Below are positions 1 to 7,796 of a DNA stretch of 31,873 nucleotides, piece after piece. A model generated the notes under the pieces. It did no database searches. It had not been told where the DNA came from and saw only the letters and a list, made by a program, of their open reading frames with translations. The first letter of the stretch is position 1. Each line of letters begins with the position of its first letter. The position numbers and the translations under genes are program-made. This DNA is from a virus. Where the stretch lies: IMG/VR virus record IMGVR_UViG_3300030108_000480, positions 1-31,873 of that record. The stretch is one strand, 5' to 3'.

Positions 1-137
1 ATCGATTTGCCGTCAAAATCACCAGAGTAATCGGTCGCGTTTGAACTCGATGTGTCAGATAAGACGTAGGACAGTGTTACGCTCGGCGCACTTTGATGGG
101 CGCCAAAACCAATAGCCGACATTGGCATGATGAACAT
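1..137 (-). CDS. N-terminal fragment of a small tail-region protein, cut by window edge
   Basis: About 45 codons are open from an ATG at 137 that overlaps the stop of the fibre gene (TAATG). A second ATG lies at 128. The peptide runs MPMSAIGFGAHQSAPSVTLS and later has DYSGDFDGKSI before the edge. The pattern of a short glycine-rich start, a SVTLSY strand and a Y-S/T-x-x-x-x-GKSIG-like strand recalls small beta-rich proteins found beside fibres in marine podoviruses, probably virion or fibre-associated. That family link is from memory. The missing C-terminus may be the fragment at the other window edge (31694-31873), although the two do not join in frame directly. Confidence 0.6.
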   Translation of the reverse strand, partial: MFIMPMSAIGFGAHQSAPSVTLSYVLSDTSSSNATDYSGDFDGKS

Positions 138-2110
138 TAGCTATCATCCTTCGCGTTCACCGTGTAAAAAATTTTGACGCCTAGCAGACGGGCATCACCC
201 GCCATGTCATCGTTGCTATCAGAAACATCTCGGAAGATTCGGAAAAAACATATATCTTCGGCGGCTGGTGAATTGGCGATTGTTACCGCACCACTTGTTG
301 CCGTGACCAAAACCTCGGTGGCATCGCCTTGGCTATCATCGGTCACAACGACTGCTGTGCCATAGGCTTGATCAGCTTCCTCGTTGTCACCGACCGCTAC
401 GCCTTGTAAACCGAAGGCAACTCCCGTGGTTGCCGCCAAGCCTATCCAGTAGCATTTGAAAGTGATTGTGCCCTCGTTCCAAGATTTGGGCATAGCAATT
501 TGAAACTGCGCGTGTTCATCTGAATCTTTGTCAAAGTCGAGAACCTGCAAATCAGGTCGGCCTGCCGTGGTTTCAACGTCTGTAATAGCCGCGCAACCAT
601 TGCTCACGGTTGGTCGCATTGCCGCTGCTGGCACCCATATCGTGTGCGTGCCTTGCGCGACATATGCGCTGGCCGCAGCCGCGGGCGTGACTGCCCTGGT
701 GCTGTCCGATCCCGTTGCCGTCTCTGCGTTGGTCGCAAGCTCAACCACGCCGCTTGATGTCGCAGACGCTGCGGCAACCTGAGAGATAATTGTGGCCAGC
801 CAGTTGTCGGGGCTTGCATCGTCGCCAATAAAGTGGATGACCTGACCGACTGCGTTAAGACCGCTATAATTCGATTCCGCCCCGTTAATTCGGTCGGTGC
901 CGTCGCGCACAATGGTGATGGCGTTGTCCACGTTGTGAACTTGAAACCCAAACAAAATGCCGTCGCTCGACCCGATGGCGGGCAGATTAATCGTTACTGT
1001 GCCGCTGGACGCGTCAATCAAATAATAAGTGCGTGCGTTGGTCGTTTCAACATTGTGCGTGCCGCTGGTCAACGTAACAACGGCGCTCCATCCTTGCGCC
1101 GCTGCTGTGGCCGTCGTCGCACTGCTGGCCGCAGCACTTGCAGAACTTGCTGCCGCCGTTGCTTGTGCGCTTGCTTTGGCGCTATAGTGCAATGCGGAAA
1201 ACGTCCCGGCCCCGGCAACGGTATCGTCTTCGGCGTTGGTTGCCCATTCCTTGGCTGCTCCCGCGCTAGACGTGTCGGTGATTCCAGTGCCGCCCACAGC
1301 CCACGCTTTCGCGCTGTACGTTCCGCTTTCAACTTCGCCATTCACCTTAATCGCGTAGTTCGACGCGAGGGTTGCGCTGGTTGCGGCGGCGGTTGCCGAC
1401 CCTGCTACATTATCAACATATAATTTCGTGGCAGCTTTCAAATTACTGTCAGGCGCACCCGCAAGCGTTAGGTCTCCAGTCATGGTGCCGCCAGCAAGCG
1501 GTAATGCTCCCAGCGTGGTAAGCTGCGCAGCGGCGTTGGCATCATCAAGTAACGCACGACCAGCAGAAGTGAAATCAGCCACAGCAGCCGTACCGCTTCC
1601 AGTGAAGTACGGAATCTTATCTGCCGCGCTCGTTAGGTTTGCAATAGCTTTGATGTCTGCATCAAGGCGGTCATTGCTTAGTGTTCCGCTGTTAATCTTT
1701 GCCGCATCAACATGACCGTTGGCGTCAAGAATGCTAACAGATATTGCTAGAGTTTCGGAGGACAGACTGCCGCTGTCCCAGCTCACCGTGACCGTGGTGT
1801 TAGTACTGAAGGCGCTGGCCGTGATCACGCCGTAGATCGTGCCGGTGGAGCTGCCGACTGCGCGGATGCGGCGACCGACCGCATAGATTGCCGTGACGTT
1901 GGTGCTGGCAATGGTAAATGATGTGCCGCTGGCATATGCGGTGGTGTGACCGTAATTGAAAAATCCGCCATCTTCCAAGTGCTCGCGAATGTCAGCGAGA
2001 ACTTGTCTCATGCTGTTATTCAGCGTCGATGGCAGTTGGTTCTCTGCAAAGTTAACGCTGCCTGCTGCATCGTTTTCGGATGCCGTTGTGCTGTAATCTT
2101 TGACGCCCAT
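137..2110 (-). CDS. Tail fibre protein
   Basis: This 657-residue protein would form the host-contacting fibre of the short tail. The N-terminal ~150 residues start with a motif common in marine podovirus fibres (DYSTTASENDAAG, then LPSTLNNSMRQVLADI), probably the tail-attachment domain. Around residues 204-235 is a fibre repeat of the form LPLAGGTMTGDLTL followed by AATKLYVDN. Next comes a low-complexity Ala/Ser/Thr stretch with many SAAASSA units, typical of a helical or fibrous shaft. The last ~115 residues (from IWVPAAAMRPTVS) look like a separate beta-rich C-terminal domain. No chaperone peptidase or enzymatic motif was seen. It lies at the end of the structural operon, 10 bases after the ejection protein stop, and its stop overlaps the next ATG. 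The fibre assignment is firm; receptor and domain function are not known. Confidence 0.9.
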   Translation of the reverse strand: MGVKDYSTTASENDAAGSVNFAENQLPSTLNNSMRQVLADIREHLEDGGFFNYGHTTAYASGTSFTIASTNVTAIYAVGRRIRAVGSSTGTIYGVITASAFSTNTTVTVSWDSGSLSSETLAISVSILDANGHVDAAKINSGTLSNDRLDADIKAIANLTSAADKIPYFTGSGTAAVADFTSAGRALLDDANAAAQLTTLGALPLAGGTMTGDLTLAGAPDSNLKAATKLYVDNVAGSATAAATSATLASNYAIKVNGEVESGTYSAKAWAVGGTGITDTSSAGAAKEWATNAEDDTVAGAGTFSALHYSAKASAQATAAASSASAAASSATTATAAAQGWSAVVTLTSGTHNVETTNARTYYLIDASSGTVTINLPAIGSSDGILFGFQVHNVDNAITIVRDGTDRINGAESNYSGLNAVGQVIHFIGDDASPDNWLATIISQVAAASATSSGVVELATNAETATGSDSTRAVTPAAAASAYVAQGTHTIWVPAAAMRPTVSNGCAAITDVETTAGRPDLQVLDFDKDSDEHAQFQIAMPKSWNEGTITFKCYWIGLAATTGVAFGLQGVAVGDNEEADQAYGTAVVVTDDSQGDATEVLVTATSGAVTIANSPAAEDICFFRIFRDVSDSNDDMAGDARLLGVKIFYTVNAKDDS

Positions 2111-2120
2111 GATCTATCCT

Positions 2121-3728
2121 CTACTGGCCGATGTTCTGTAAACCGACCGCACCAAGCAGTCCGGCACGGGGGGTTACTCTTGAGCGCGGTGCAATATCTC
2201 TGCCGCCCGTTGCAGCTACTGCGCGGAGATAGTCGGCAGTATTTCTACCAAGCCGATCTGCCAAGAATTTAGATGCCGTGCCAACGGCGGGAACGGAGAG
2301 AGCGCCAAGCTCTGGCCCCATTGCGCCTAGACCTAAACCAAGACCAAGCCCTGCGCCCACTGGGTTACGACTGCTGCCTCTGCCCGTTATGTTTAGACCA
2401 AACCTACCGACAAGGCTGGCAAGATTTGTTAGAGCATTCCCGTCTCTAATCTCTCGCATTAAAGCGCGTTCATCTTCTGAGAAACCTCTCAGTTTCTTTT
2501 TATTCCTTAATAGCTGGCGGAATCCCATGCGCAGACCATTTTCAAACCCACTGGCTTGGCCTTCTGCGATTGAAACAATTTCCTCAATGGTTTCACTTTT
2601 GCGAAACTTAACATTCGCAGCGCGTGCGGCTTTCAAAGCTGTGGCCGCTGTGTTTTCAACAACGGGGCCAACAATATCTTGGCCGCGCACAGTGATGTCT
2701 TTTGCTGCAAGGCTTTCAAACCAGTTGTCAAACTGATCACGCATCGTCATCGCGACCGCGTTATCTCCTGGCGTTTGCGCCGTGTCTTGTATTGCCTTTC
2801 CGATGCGCTTGCGCACGTTCTCGACAGTTTTGAGATCAAGCGGCTTGCCGTCTTTAATCATGCGCTCAATGCTTGCTAATACGGCCCTGGGCTTGGCAGT
2901 CTCGTCAAACTTATCAAAGCCAACATTTTCCATAGCTGGCTCAAGTTCATCTCTGAACCGTCGCAGCGCGTCTGACTTGACCTCGCCTTCAATGTCATCG
3001 ACGACGCGATAGGCTTCCTGTTTCTGCGCTTTCAAAACTTGGCTTGTCGGCGCGTCTTCTCTTAAGCCCATGCGCTTAAGTGAAACGGTTATTGCATTCT
3101 TAACCGCTCCCGGCACAAGCGCGACAAACGGCACCGCAGCAGATGCCGCCATCCCAGCCATTGGGCTGTCTGTCAGTTGTTCGACATTGCCGCCCACAAC
3201 CCCCGCAGCCGTTTGCAATGCCTTTTGTTGCGCTAACTGACTCAAAGCGTTTTGCGCAACACTGCCTTGCCGCGCTGTCTGCGCTAGGGCTGCGGCTGGA
3301 GCAAATATAGAACTAGCTGCACCTGCGCCCCTTCCTGTGCCATACGCCATTTTGTCGCCGGTTGTCATTGGCCCCGCCATGACTGTCGGAGCCATTTGAT
3401 CGACCGACAAACCCATTGCACGGGCTGGTGCAGATAGGCCGCGCCTTATTTGCTCTCCGTAATATCCTGATGGCGGGGCAGGTAAATTTAAAGCACGCAG
3501 GCCTGCCGCAGCCGTTTCCGGTAGAAATGCTGCTGTGTCCGTCACAGCATCAACAAAGCCCCGCGCACCAAACTCTGCTTTCCGCAGAGCCTCGCCGCCC
3601 ATGCCACGCTCATCAGATAAGAACTCGAAGAAAGCGTCTTCAATTTCTGCCTCAGTTGCATCGTCGTCGGCATCGATTTCATAGAGTGTGCCGCTGCCTG
3701 TTGGATACTCAATCTCGAATTGAGCCAT
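2121..3728 (-). CDS. Probable internal virion / DNA ejection protein (large)
   Basis: A 535-residue protein that probably sits inside the capsid and is ejected with the DNA. I recognise no catalytic domain; a lytic transglycosylase motif was looked for and not seen. The N-terminal ~45 residues are acidic (YEIDADDDATEAEIEDAFFEF). The middle is Ala/Gly-rich with hydrophobic stretches that could insert into membrane (GMAASAAVPFVALVPGA near residue 200, and a GLGLGLGLGAMG run near residue 460). Between them lies a charged helical region, residues ~215-430, rich in K, R, E and D. Context supports the role: it lies between two other probable ejection proteins and the fibre. The function is inferred from position and composition. 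Confidence 0.65.
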   Translation of the reverse strand: MAQFEIEYPTGSGTLYEIDADDDATEAEIEDAFFEFLSDERGMGGEALRKAEFGARGFVDAVTDTAAFLPETAAAGLRALNLPAPPSGYYGEQIRRGLSAPARAMGLSVDQMAPTVMAGPMTTGDKMAYGTGRGAGAASSIFAPAAALAQTARQGSVAQNALSQLAQQKALQTAAGVVGGNVEQLTDSPMAGMAASAAVPFVALVPGAVKNAITVSLKRMGLREDAPTSQVLKAQKQEAYRVVDDIEGEVKSDALRRFRDELEPAMENVGFDKFDETAKPRAVLASIERMIKDGKPLDLKTVENVRKRIGKAIQDTAQTPGDNAVAMTMRDQFDNWFESLAAKDITVRGQDIVGPVVENTAATALKAARAANVKFRKSETIEEIVSIAEGQASGFENGLRMGFRQLLRNKKKLRGFSEDERALMREIRDGNALTNLASLVGRFGLNITGRGSSRNPVGAGLGLGLGLGAMGPELGALSVPAVGTASKFLADRLGRNTADYLRAVAATGGRDIAPRSRVTPRAGLLGAVGLQNIGQ

Positions 3729-3732
3729 CTTA

Positions 3733-5157
3733 TTACTTCCTTCTGATGGTTATTGATGGCCGAGCTGGCGGGTCTTTCGATTCGCCAAAACGTGTGAATG
3801 AAAGTTCATTGCGTTTCATCAAAGGCGTAGCTTCGGCTTCTGAAATCTCTCCCTTGTCCACAAGTTTCTGTATTTCATCCGGCGTGCCATAAACAATATC
3901 CATATAAATATTGATAACGCGCTTTAAATTGTCCTCAACAACTTCGGTGCGTTGACCAACATCAAGAGAGCCTAACACTTGCTCCAAGCGTTTTTGCTGC
4001 TGTACCGGAACTTGGCCTAACGCTCCACCTGTTGGGCTGTTTTCTCGCATCGTTTGCAATGTATCCAAACCAACATTAGACAAAGCAGACTCGATTAGTG
4101 CCTTGGCCTCACCGGCTGGCGTCTGTTTGCCGATCAAAGGTAAATCAGAAGTGATTTCAGCAGGGATACCCGTAGCAGACGGGGCAGTGCGAACAATCTC
4201 TAAAGCTCGCCGTAAATCTTGAATAACCGTCAAGCCTGCGCGTTCTTTTTGCGATTGTCGGCCTTCTTTCTTCTTTGCTAAAGCCTCTGCCGCTCGGGCC
4301 GCTGGCGAACCAGGGATAGGAATAATTTTGCCTATCTGGCTTTCGTCACCTTGTGGTGGTGCTGGCGCTGTGCTTGGTCTTCCGTCTGGTGCGACTTGCG
4401 GCATAGCTCTAGGAGGGGGCGTCATAGTACCCGCGCTAGGTGGCGGCACAAACACTTGAGGATTGGCGGCACTAGCCATGGCTATTATTTTTTGATAGTC
4501 GGGAAATGACACAAAATCTTCTGGCTTGCCGCCTCTATCTACAAAATCTTGTTTGGCGAAATTGTAGTTTTTAATATCAGTTGTCCGGTTGCTCGTTCCC
4601 GCTTTTGCGGCTTCTAACTGTTTGGCGTACACGTTTTTGATATACGCTTCTGGGGCAATGCGGATCATATCTGCCAACTCTTGATTGCCGCCTGCTTCCG
4701 CTCGATCTGCTGCTGTCTGGGCAAATGTCATCAACTTCTGCCGTTGCTGTTCCGCGCGGTCAAAAGCCGCTTGCTCGCGGCCTGCCTTCTGCAACGCTAT
4801 CTGTGTGCTCAACGCCTGCACGTTAGCGGCACGCTGTCTTGCAAGATCGTCTTGCGTTGTCTTGGCGCGGAGCTGACCGGCCAGCGCGATGTTCTTCTGC
4901 GCGGCACCTGGGTCAGTGCTTGGCGCACCGGCGGCAATCAGAGCTGGCCCCATTGCGCCCAAGCCTTTTAAAAAGGCGTTGGCGCGGTCTTGACCACTGA
5001 GCGCCAGCAAGGTTTGCAAGTTGGCGGCAGACGTTGGTGCTGCTGGGCGAGCCGCAGGGGCGGGCGTAGGCGGCGTAAACGTCAGCGTCGTTGTCGGGCG
5101 CGGCATCATTGATGAACCAAAAAGCGCGCCGGGATTGCCAAGCATAAGAGTAGACAT
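3733..5157 (-). CDS. Probable ejection protein, coiled-coil rich
   Basis: A 474-residue protein with no family recognised by motif. It starts with a Pro/Ala-rich segment (TFTPPTPAPAARPAAPTSA). A long Ala/Gln/Arg/Lys-rich helical stretch follows at residues ~80-175, likely coiled coil. A Pro-rich linker sits near residues 240-275, and a second helical, charged region runs to the end (IRRK). The high Ala, Gln and Arg content and the position in a block of similar proteins between tail parts and fibre fit the set of internal proteins that podoviruses eject before DNA. It is separated from the next gene by only 4 bases, so the two are probably made together. An assembly or tail-needle role cannot be excluded. 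Confidence 0.6.
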   Translation of the reverse strand: MSTLMLGNPGALFGSSMMPRPTTTLTFTPPTPAPAARPAAPTSAANLQTLLALSGQDRANAFLKGLGAMGPALIAAGAPSTDPGAAQKNIALAGQLRAKTTQDDLARQRAANVQALSTQIALQKAGREQAAFDRAEQQRQKLMTFAQTAADRAEAGGNQELADMIRIAPEAYIKNVYAKQLEAAKAGTSNRTTDIKNYNFAKQDFVDRGGKPEDFVSFPDYQKIIAMASAANPQVFVPPPSAGTMTPPPRAMPQVAPDGRPSTAPAPPQGDESQIGKIIPIPGSPAARAAEALAKKKEGRQSQKERAGLTVIQDLRRALEIVRTAPSATGIPAEITSDLPLIGKQTPAGEAKALIESALSNVGLDTLQTMRENSPTGGALGQVPVQQQKRLEQVLGSLDVGQRTEVVEDNLKRVINIYMDIVYGTPDEIQKLVDKGEISEAEATPLMKRNELSFTRFGESKDPPARPSITIRRK

Positions 5158-5170
5158 TTGAGTATCCTAT

Positions 5171-6040
5171 TTAAAAACCCAGTAAACCTCGGAGGCCCGA
5201 TATGGCCGACGTACCGCCACGGCTTGCGCCAAACAGATCGCCCAAGATACCGGCGCCGGTCGCGCCGTACCCTAGATAAGTGGCTGCTGGGTCAGAAAAT
5301 ATCGGCTGCGTAGTTGATTGGCTTGTGTACTGCCCGCCCGTGACCAGCGGCATGTACTCGCCAAGCCGGATGCGTTCTTCATCCTGACCGAAATTAAAGC
5401 GGTCGATGTCTTCTTGTAGCTGCGCCCCTGCCATGCCTTCGTAGGCTGCGCCGACATCAATCAGCTTTGACGGGTCGAGATAGTCAAGCTGCGCCATTCC
5501 TGGCGCTGCCGTGCTTGCATCAATCTGCCTATCACGCTCTGCGGCATAATTGGTGTATGCCATCTTACTGCCGATGTCGCCAAGGCTTTGCAGATAATCC
5601 TCTGCCGCACGGTTTTGCGCTCGCGCCTGCATTCCAGAGCCATATCGACCGGCGCTTGAAAAGGCGCTGCCAATCTGTGGCATGACATCTTCTGTGAAGG
5701 CTTCACGCATCGGCCTCGTCGCCGCGTCCATTGCGCTTGCAAGATATGGGTTGCTGTCGGGGCTAAGATAATCGCCCGCCATTGTCGCTGCGGTTAGGTC
5801 TTGCGCACCCGTCACCAGCGGCGACCCTGCCTCTGCGCGGTCTTGAATTGCAGTCAACCCGGCTTCAGTTTGCGTTGAAAACGGAACAACCGTGCTGCCT
5901 TCATACATGGTGCGCGGTATTCCAAACAATTCTTTCGCCTTGTCCAGCCCGGGCGTCAAGTAAGGCTTGATAAAGTCGCTTGGCTCATTGCTTGCAACCG
6001 TTGTCACGCTACCGGATGGCTTCGATGATGACCCGCCCAT
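5171..6040 (-). CDS. Probable ejection / internal virion protein
   Basis: A 289-residue protein starting MGGSSSKPSGSVTTV. It carries a pattern I associate with marine podovirus internal proteins: an N-terminal segment with PYLTPGLDKAKELF, then NPYLASAMDAATRPMREAF, then IGSAFSSAGRYGSGMQARA, and a C-terminal small-residue hydrophobic patch (YLGYGATGAGILGDLFG). The middle is helical and rich in Ala, Gln, Asp and Arg. The C-terminal glycine-rich segment could associate with membrane. It begins one base after the GNAT-like gene's stop codon region, in the same orientation and probably the same transcript. The role in DNA ejection is inferred from neighbours and composition, not from a catalytic motif. 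Confidence 0.6.
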   Translation of the reverse strand: MGGSSSKPSGSVTTVASNEPSDFIKPYLTPGLDKAKELFGIPRTMYEGSTVVPFSTQTEAGLTAIQDRAEAGSPLVTGAQDLTAATMAGDYLSPDSNPYLASAMDAATRPMREAFTEDVMPQIGSAFSSAGRYGSGMQARAQNRAAEDYLQSLGDIGSKMAYTNYAAERDRQIDASTAAPGMAQLDYLDPSKLIDVGAAYEGMAGAQLQEDIDRFNFGQDEERIRLGEYMPLVTGGQYTSQSTTQPIFSDPAATYLGYGATGAGILGDLFGASRGGTSAISGLRGLLGF

Positions 6041-6041
6041 T

Positions 6042-6524
6042 TCACAACCTCTTCTCTAAAATAACTTTTGTTTTCTCATATTCTGGCAGCACCCGCTCCC
6101 AACCGCTGCGCCCCTCAAGGCTTACAAGATCGCAGTCGAGTGCTTTCGCCCACGCTTCGATTTCACCCAGCATGTCGTTAACTGTCATCCAGCTGTACGC
6201 CGACCCACGCTCGCCAGCTAAGAGCCAGATAAAACATTCTTTACGTTGCGGATACTGTGTGATGGTCGTCACGACGATGCCGTCAATAGTGTCGCCGTCA
6301 CCGGCTATCCAGAGCTGCGCCTTGCCTTCGCGCAAGTCGGCACAGACATCGGCAACGGTGTGGGAGCCTGCGAAGTCTAACGCACGTTGTATATGATGCT
6401 TGCATTGCGGCACGATGCCATCAATGGCGTCGAGCGGCACAAGGCTCAGATTGACCGCAGCAGCAAGTCCAAAACGACTAGAATAATGTCTTCCATTATC
6501 CAGAGTTACAATGTTAGCCGTCAT
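6042..6524 (-). CDS. GNAT-like protein, T7 gp13-type internal core protein
   Basis: A 160-residue protein with the layout of the GNAT-fold proteins that podoviruses carry beside their ejection genes, the group that includes T7 internal protein gp13. Supporting signs are a central beta strand pair (QLWIAGDGDTIDGIVVTTI), a later FIWLLAGERG strand and turn, a helix DMLGEIEAWAKALDCD, and the closing strand VSLEGRSGWERVLPEYEK. The GRSGWERxL motif is characteristic of this group in my recollection. Whether it binds acetyl-CoA is doubtful; such virion copies are often thought to be structural. It precedes the 289-residue ejection protein almost without a gap. Confidence 0.7.
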   Translation of the reverse strand: MTANIVTLDNGRHYSSRFGLAAAVNLSLVPLDAIDGIVPQCKHHIQRALDFAGSHTVADVCADLREGKAQLWIAGDGDTIDGIVVTTITQYPQRKECFIWLLAGERGSAYSWMTVNDMLGEIEAWAKALDCDLVSLEGRSGWERVLPEYEKTKVILEKRL

Positions 6525-6549
6525 GTGTCTACACAGTTAAGGCGAGTCA

Positions 6550-7455
6550 TTAGTCGCCTTCTTCCATGTCGCCAAAGTCTTCATCGCCGCCGAATTGGGT
6601 GTCAGCATCGCCAAACATATCCCCAACCAACGCATCGGCAATGTCACCAAATGGATCATAATTCGGATCAACATCGCCAATGTCGTCTATTACGTTTGGC
6701 CCAGGAATACTGGCCGGGCCTCTGTTGTCCATAGAGGGTGAGACACCAAACGGATCAATACCCAGCTGGTTGATTCCATAGTAATCTTCAAGCTGTTCAT
6801 TGAGCGACGGTCCAAGGCCAAAGCCATAGCCAAGCGTTCCCAGGAATCCACGGCGACCACGGTCGCCTAGGGCCAGCGTGTTCTGCGCGTCAATCACGTC
6901 ACCTATGCGCCCGCCAACAATGCCGCCGCCAAACGCGCCAATTGGACCGCCCAGCAAGCCGCCAAGCACGGAGCCGCTCAAATCACCAAGGGTTGCCGCG
7001 CCGCTGCGCCCGCCCGCAAGACTGCCCGCAACGTTGCCAAACAAGCCCGCGCCTGGAATACCGCTGAGTCTTCCCAACGCGCCACCAAGCCCCGCTGCGG
7101 CAGCACCGCGATTGATCGGATTAACGCCAAGCACACCGCCCGTCATCATTGGGATGTTGGTGCTATATTGAGTGGTGCCAAAACCGGAGGTCACCCCGCC
7201 CGGTGGACCTGATGGCGGGGGCGTTTCGCCGTCGTTATCATTGGGCGTTTGCACCACCATGCCGGGGCGCTGCATCGGTTGCACAACGGGATCAGCCGCG
7301 ACAGGCGCAAGCGGTTCAACCACGGGTTGCGTTACCGCTGGCTGATCTCCAAAGCGCGGAAAGACAAACGTGTTGCCGTCGAAGTATCCCATCGGTCGGC
7401 CAAACTGGTTGACCGGGAAAACCTTGCCCGTCGAGTCTGTGTATGTCTCAGCCAT
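6550..7455 (-). CDS. Glycine-rich probable ejection protein with membrane-like core
   Basis: A 301-residue protein of unrecognised family. Residues ~1-35 have a short folded start (YTDSTGKVFPVNQFGRPMGY). A Pro-rich linker follows (PVVEPLAPVAADPVVQPMQ). Residues ~110-190 are very rich in Gly, Ala and Leu with GxxxG-like spacing (GLGGALGRLSGIPGAG, then VLGGLLGGPIGAFGGG), a glycine-zipper composition that can span membranes. The C-terminal ~60 residues are strongly acidic (DDIGDVDPNYDPFGD, ending DFGDMEEGD). A membrane-active, virion-internal role is a reasonable inference. Its start codon overlaps the preceding gene's stop at 7455. Confidence 0.55.
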   Translation of the reverse strand: MAETYTDSTGKVFPVNQFGRPMGYFDGNTFVFPRFGDQPAVTQPVVEPLAPVAADPVVQPMQRPGMVVQTPNDNDGETPPPSGPPGGVTSGFGTTQYSTNIPMMTGGVLGVNPINRGAAAAGLGGALGRLSGIPGAGLFGNVAGSLAGGRSGAATLGDLSGSVLGGLLGGPIGAFGGGIVGGRIGDVIDAQNTLALGDRGRRGFLGTLGYGFGLGPSLNEQLEDYYGINQLGIDPFGVSPSMDNRGPASIPGPNVIDDIGDVDPNYDPFGDIADALVGDMFGDADTQFGGDEDFGDMEEGD

Positions 7456-7796
7456 CAGCCCACCAGTACCACCTTGAATGTTCGATCTGTTTGCGAGTTA
7501 TTTGCGTGCGTGATTGCCACGCTGCCATTCACCCGACCTGACTGCCCAACGTAGATCGTGCCTGCGCCAATCTCAGCCGACGCATTTGCTGTCGTTGGCA
7601 TAAAAAGCAAAACCGTGTTCACGCCGATGCGTGCGTCTGTCACCGTGGTCGATGCCGCGCTGGCCGTTAGCGTCACGTCCAGCACGTTGTTGGTGCGCCC
7701 CAGCATCATCTCGTTGAGAGATGTTGAGATTTGCCGCCGGTGAAAATTGCCGTCAGGGTTGTCGAGCGGCGGCGACGGAAATTCAGAAACGGTCAC
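7455..7796 (-). CDS. Small beta-rich tail-associated protein
   Basis: A 113-residue protein directly after the nozzle gene, overlapping it by 4 bases. The first ~35 residues contain FPSPPLDNPDGNFHRRQIS and NEMMLGRTNN, followed by alternating hydrophobic beta strands (DVTLTASAASTTVTDARI, VNTVLLFMPTTANAS) and an ending RTFKVVLVG. Marine podoviruses often encode a small protein of this type in the same slot, and I infer a virion role such as a tail tip or knob part. No enzyme motif is present. An exact function cannot be given from sequence alone. Confidence 0.6.
   Translation of the reverse strand: MTVSEFPSPPLDNPDGNFHRRQISTSLNEMMLGRTNNVLDVTLTASAASTTVTDARIGVNTVLLFMPTTANASAEIGAGTIYVGQSGRVNGSVAITHANNSQTDRTFKVVLVG

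Noticed and set aside
1090-1200. CRISPR-like or tandem repeat in the fibre's Ala/Ser region
   Set aside because: The repetition is protein-level low complexity (SAAASSA units) with no regular spacers or palindromic DNA repeats.
833-1423. Long plus-strand ORF (196 codons)
   Set aside because: It lies antisense to the fibre gene, has Arg/Cys-rich, low-complexity composition, and no ribosome-binding signal; a shadow of the real gene.
137-2110. Diversity-generating retroelement target in the fibre gene
   Set aside because: No reverse transcriptase gene and no template-like repeat of the fibre's C-terminal part was seen.
6862-6873. Another CCTAGG site (GTCGCCTAGGGC)
   Set aside because: It is inside a coding region, shares only the hexamer and lacks the flanking AATCC and GGTCGG, so it is not counted with the repeated element.
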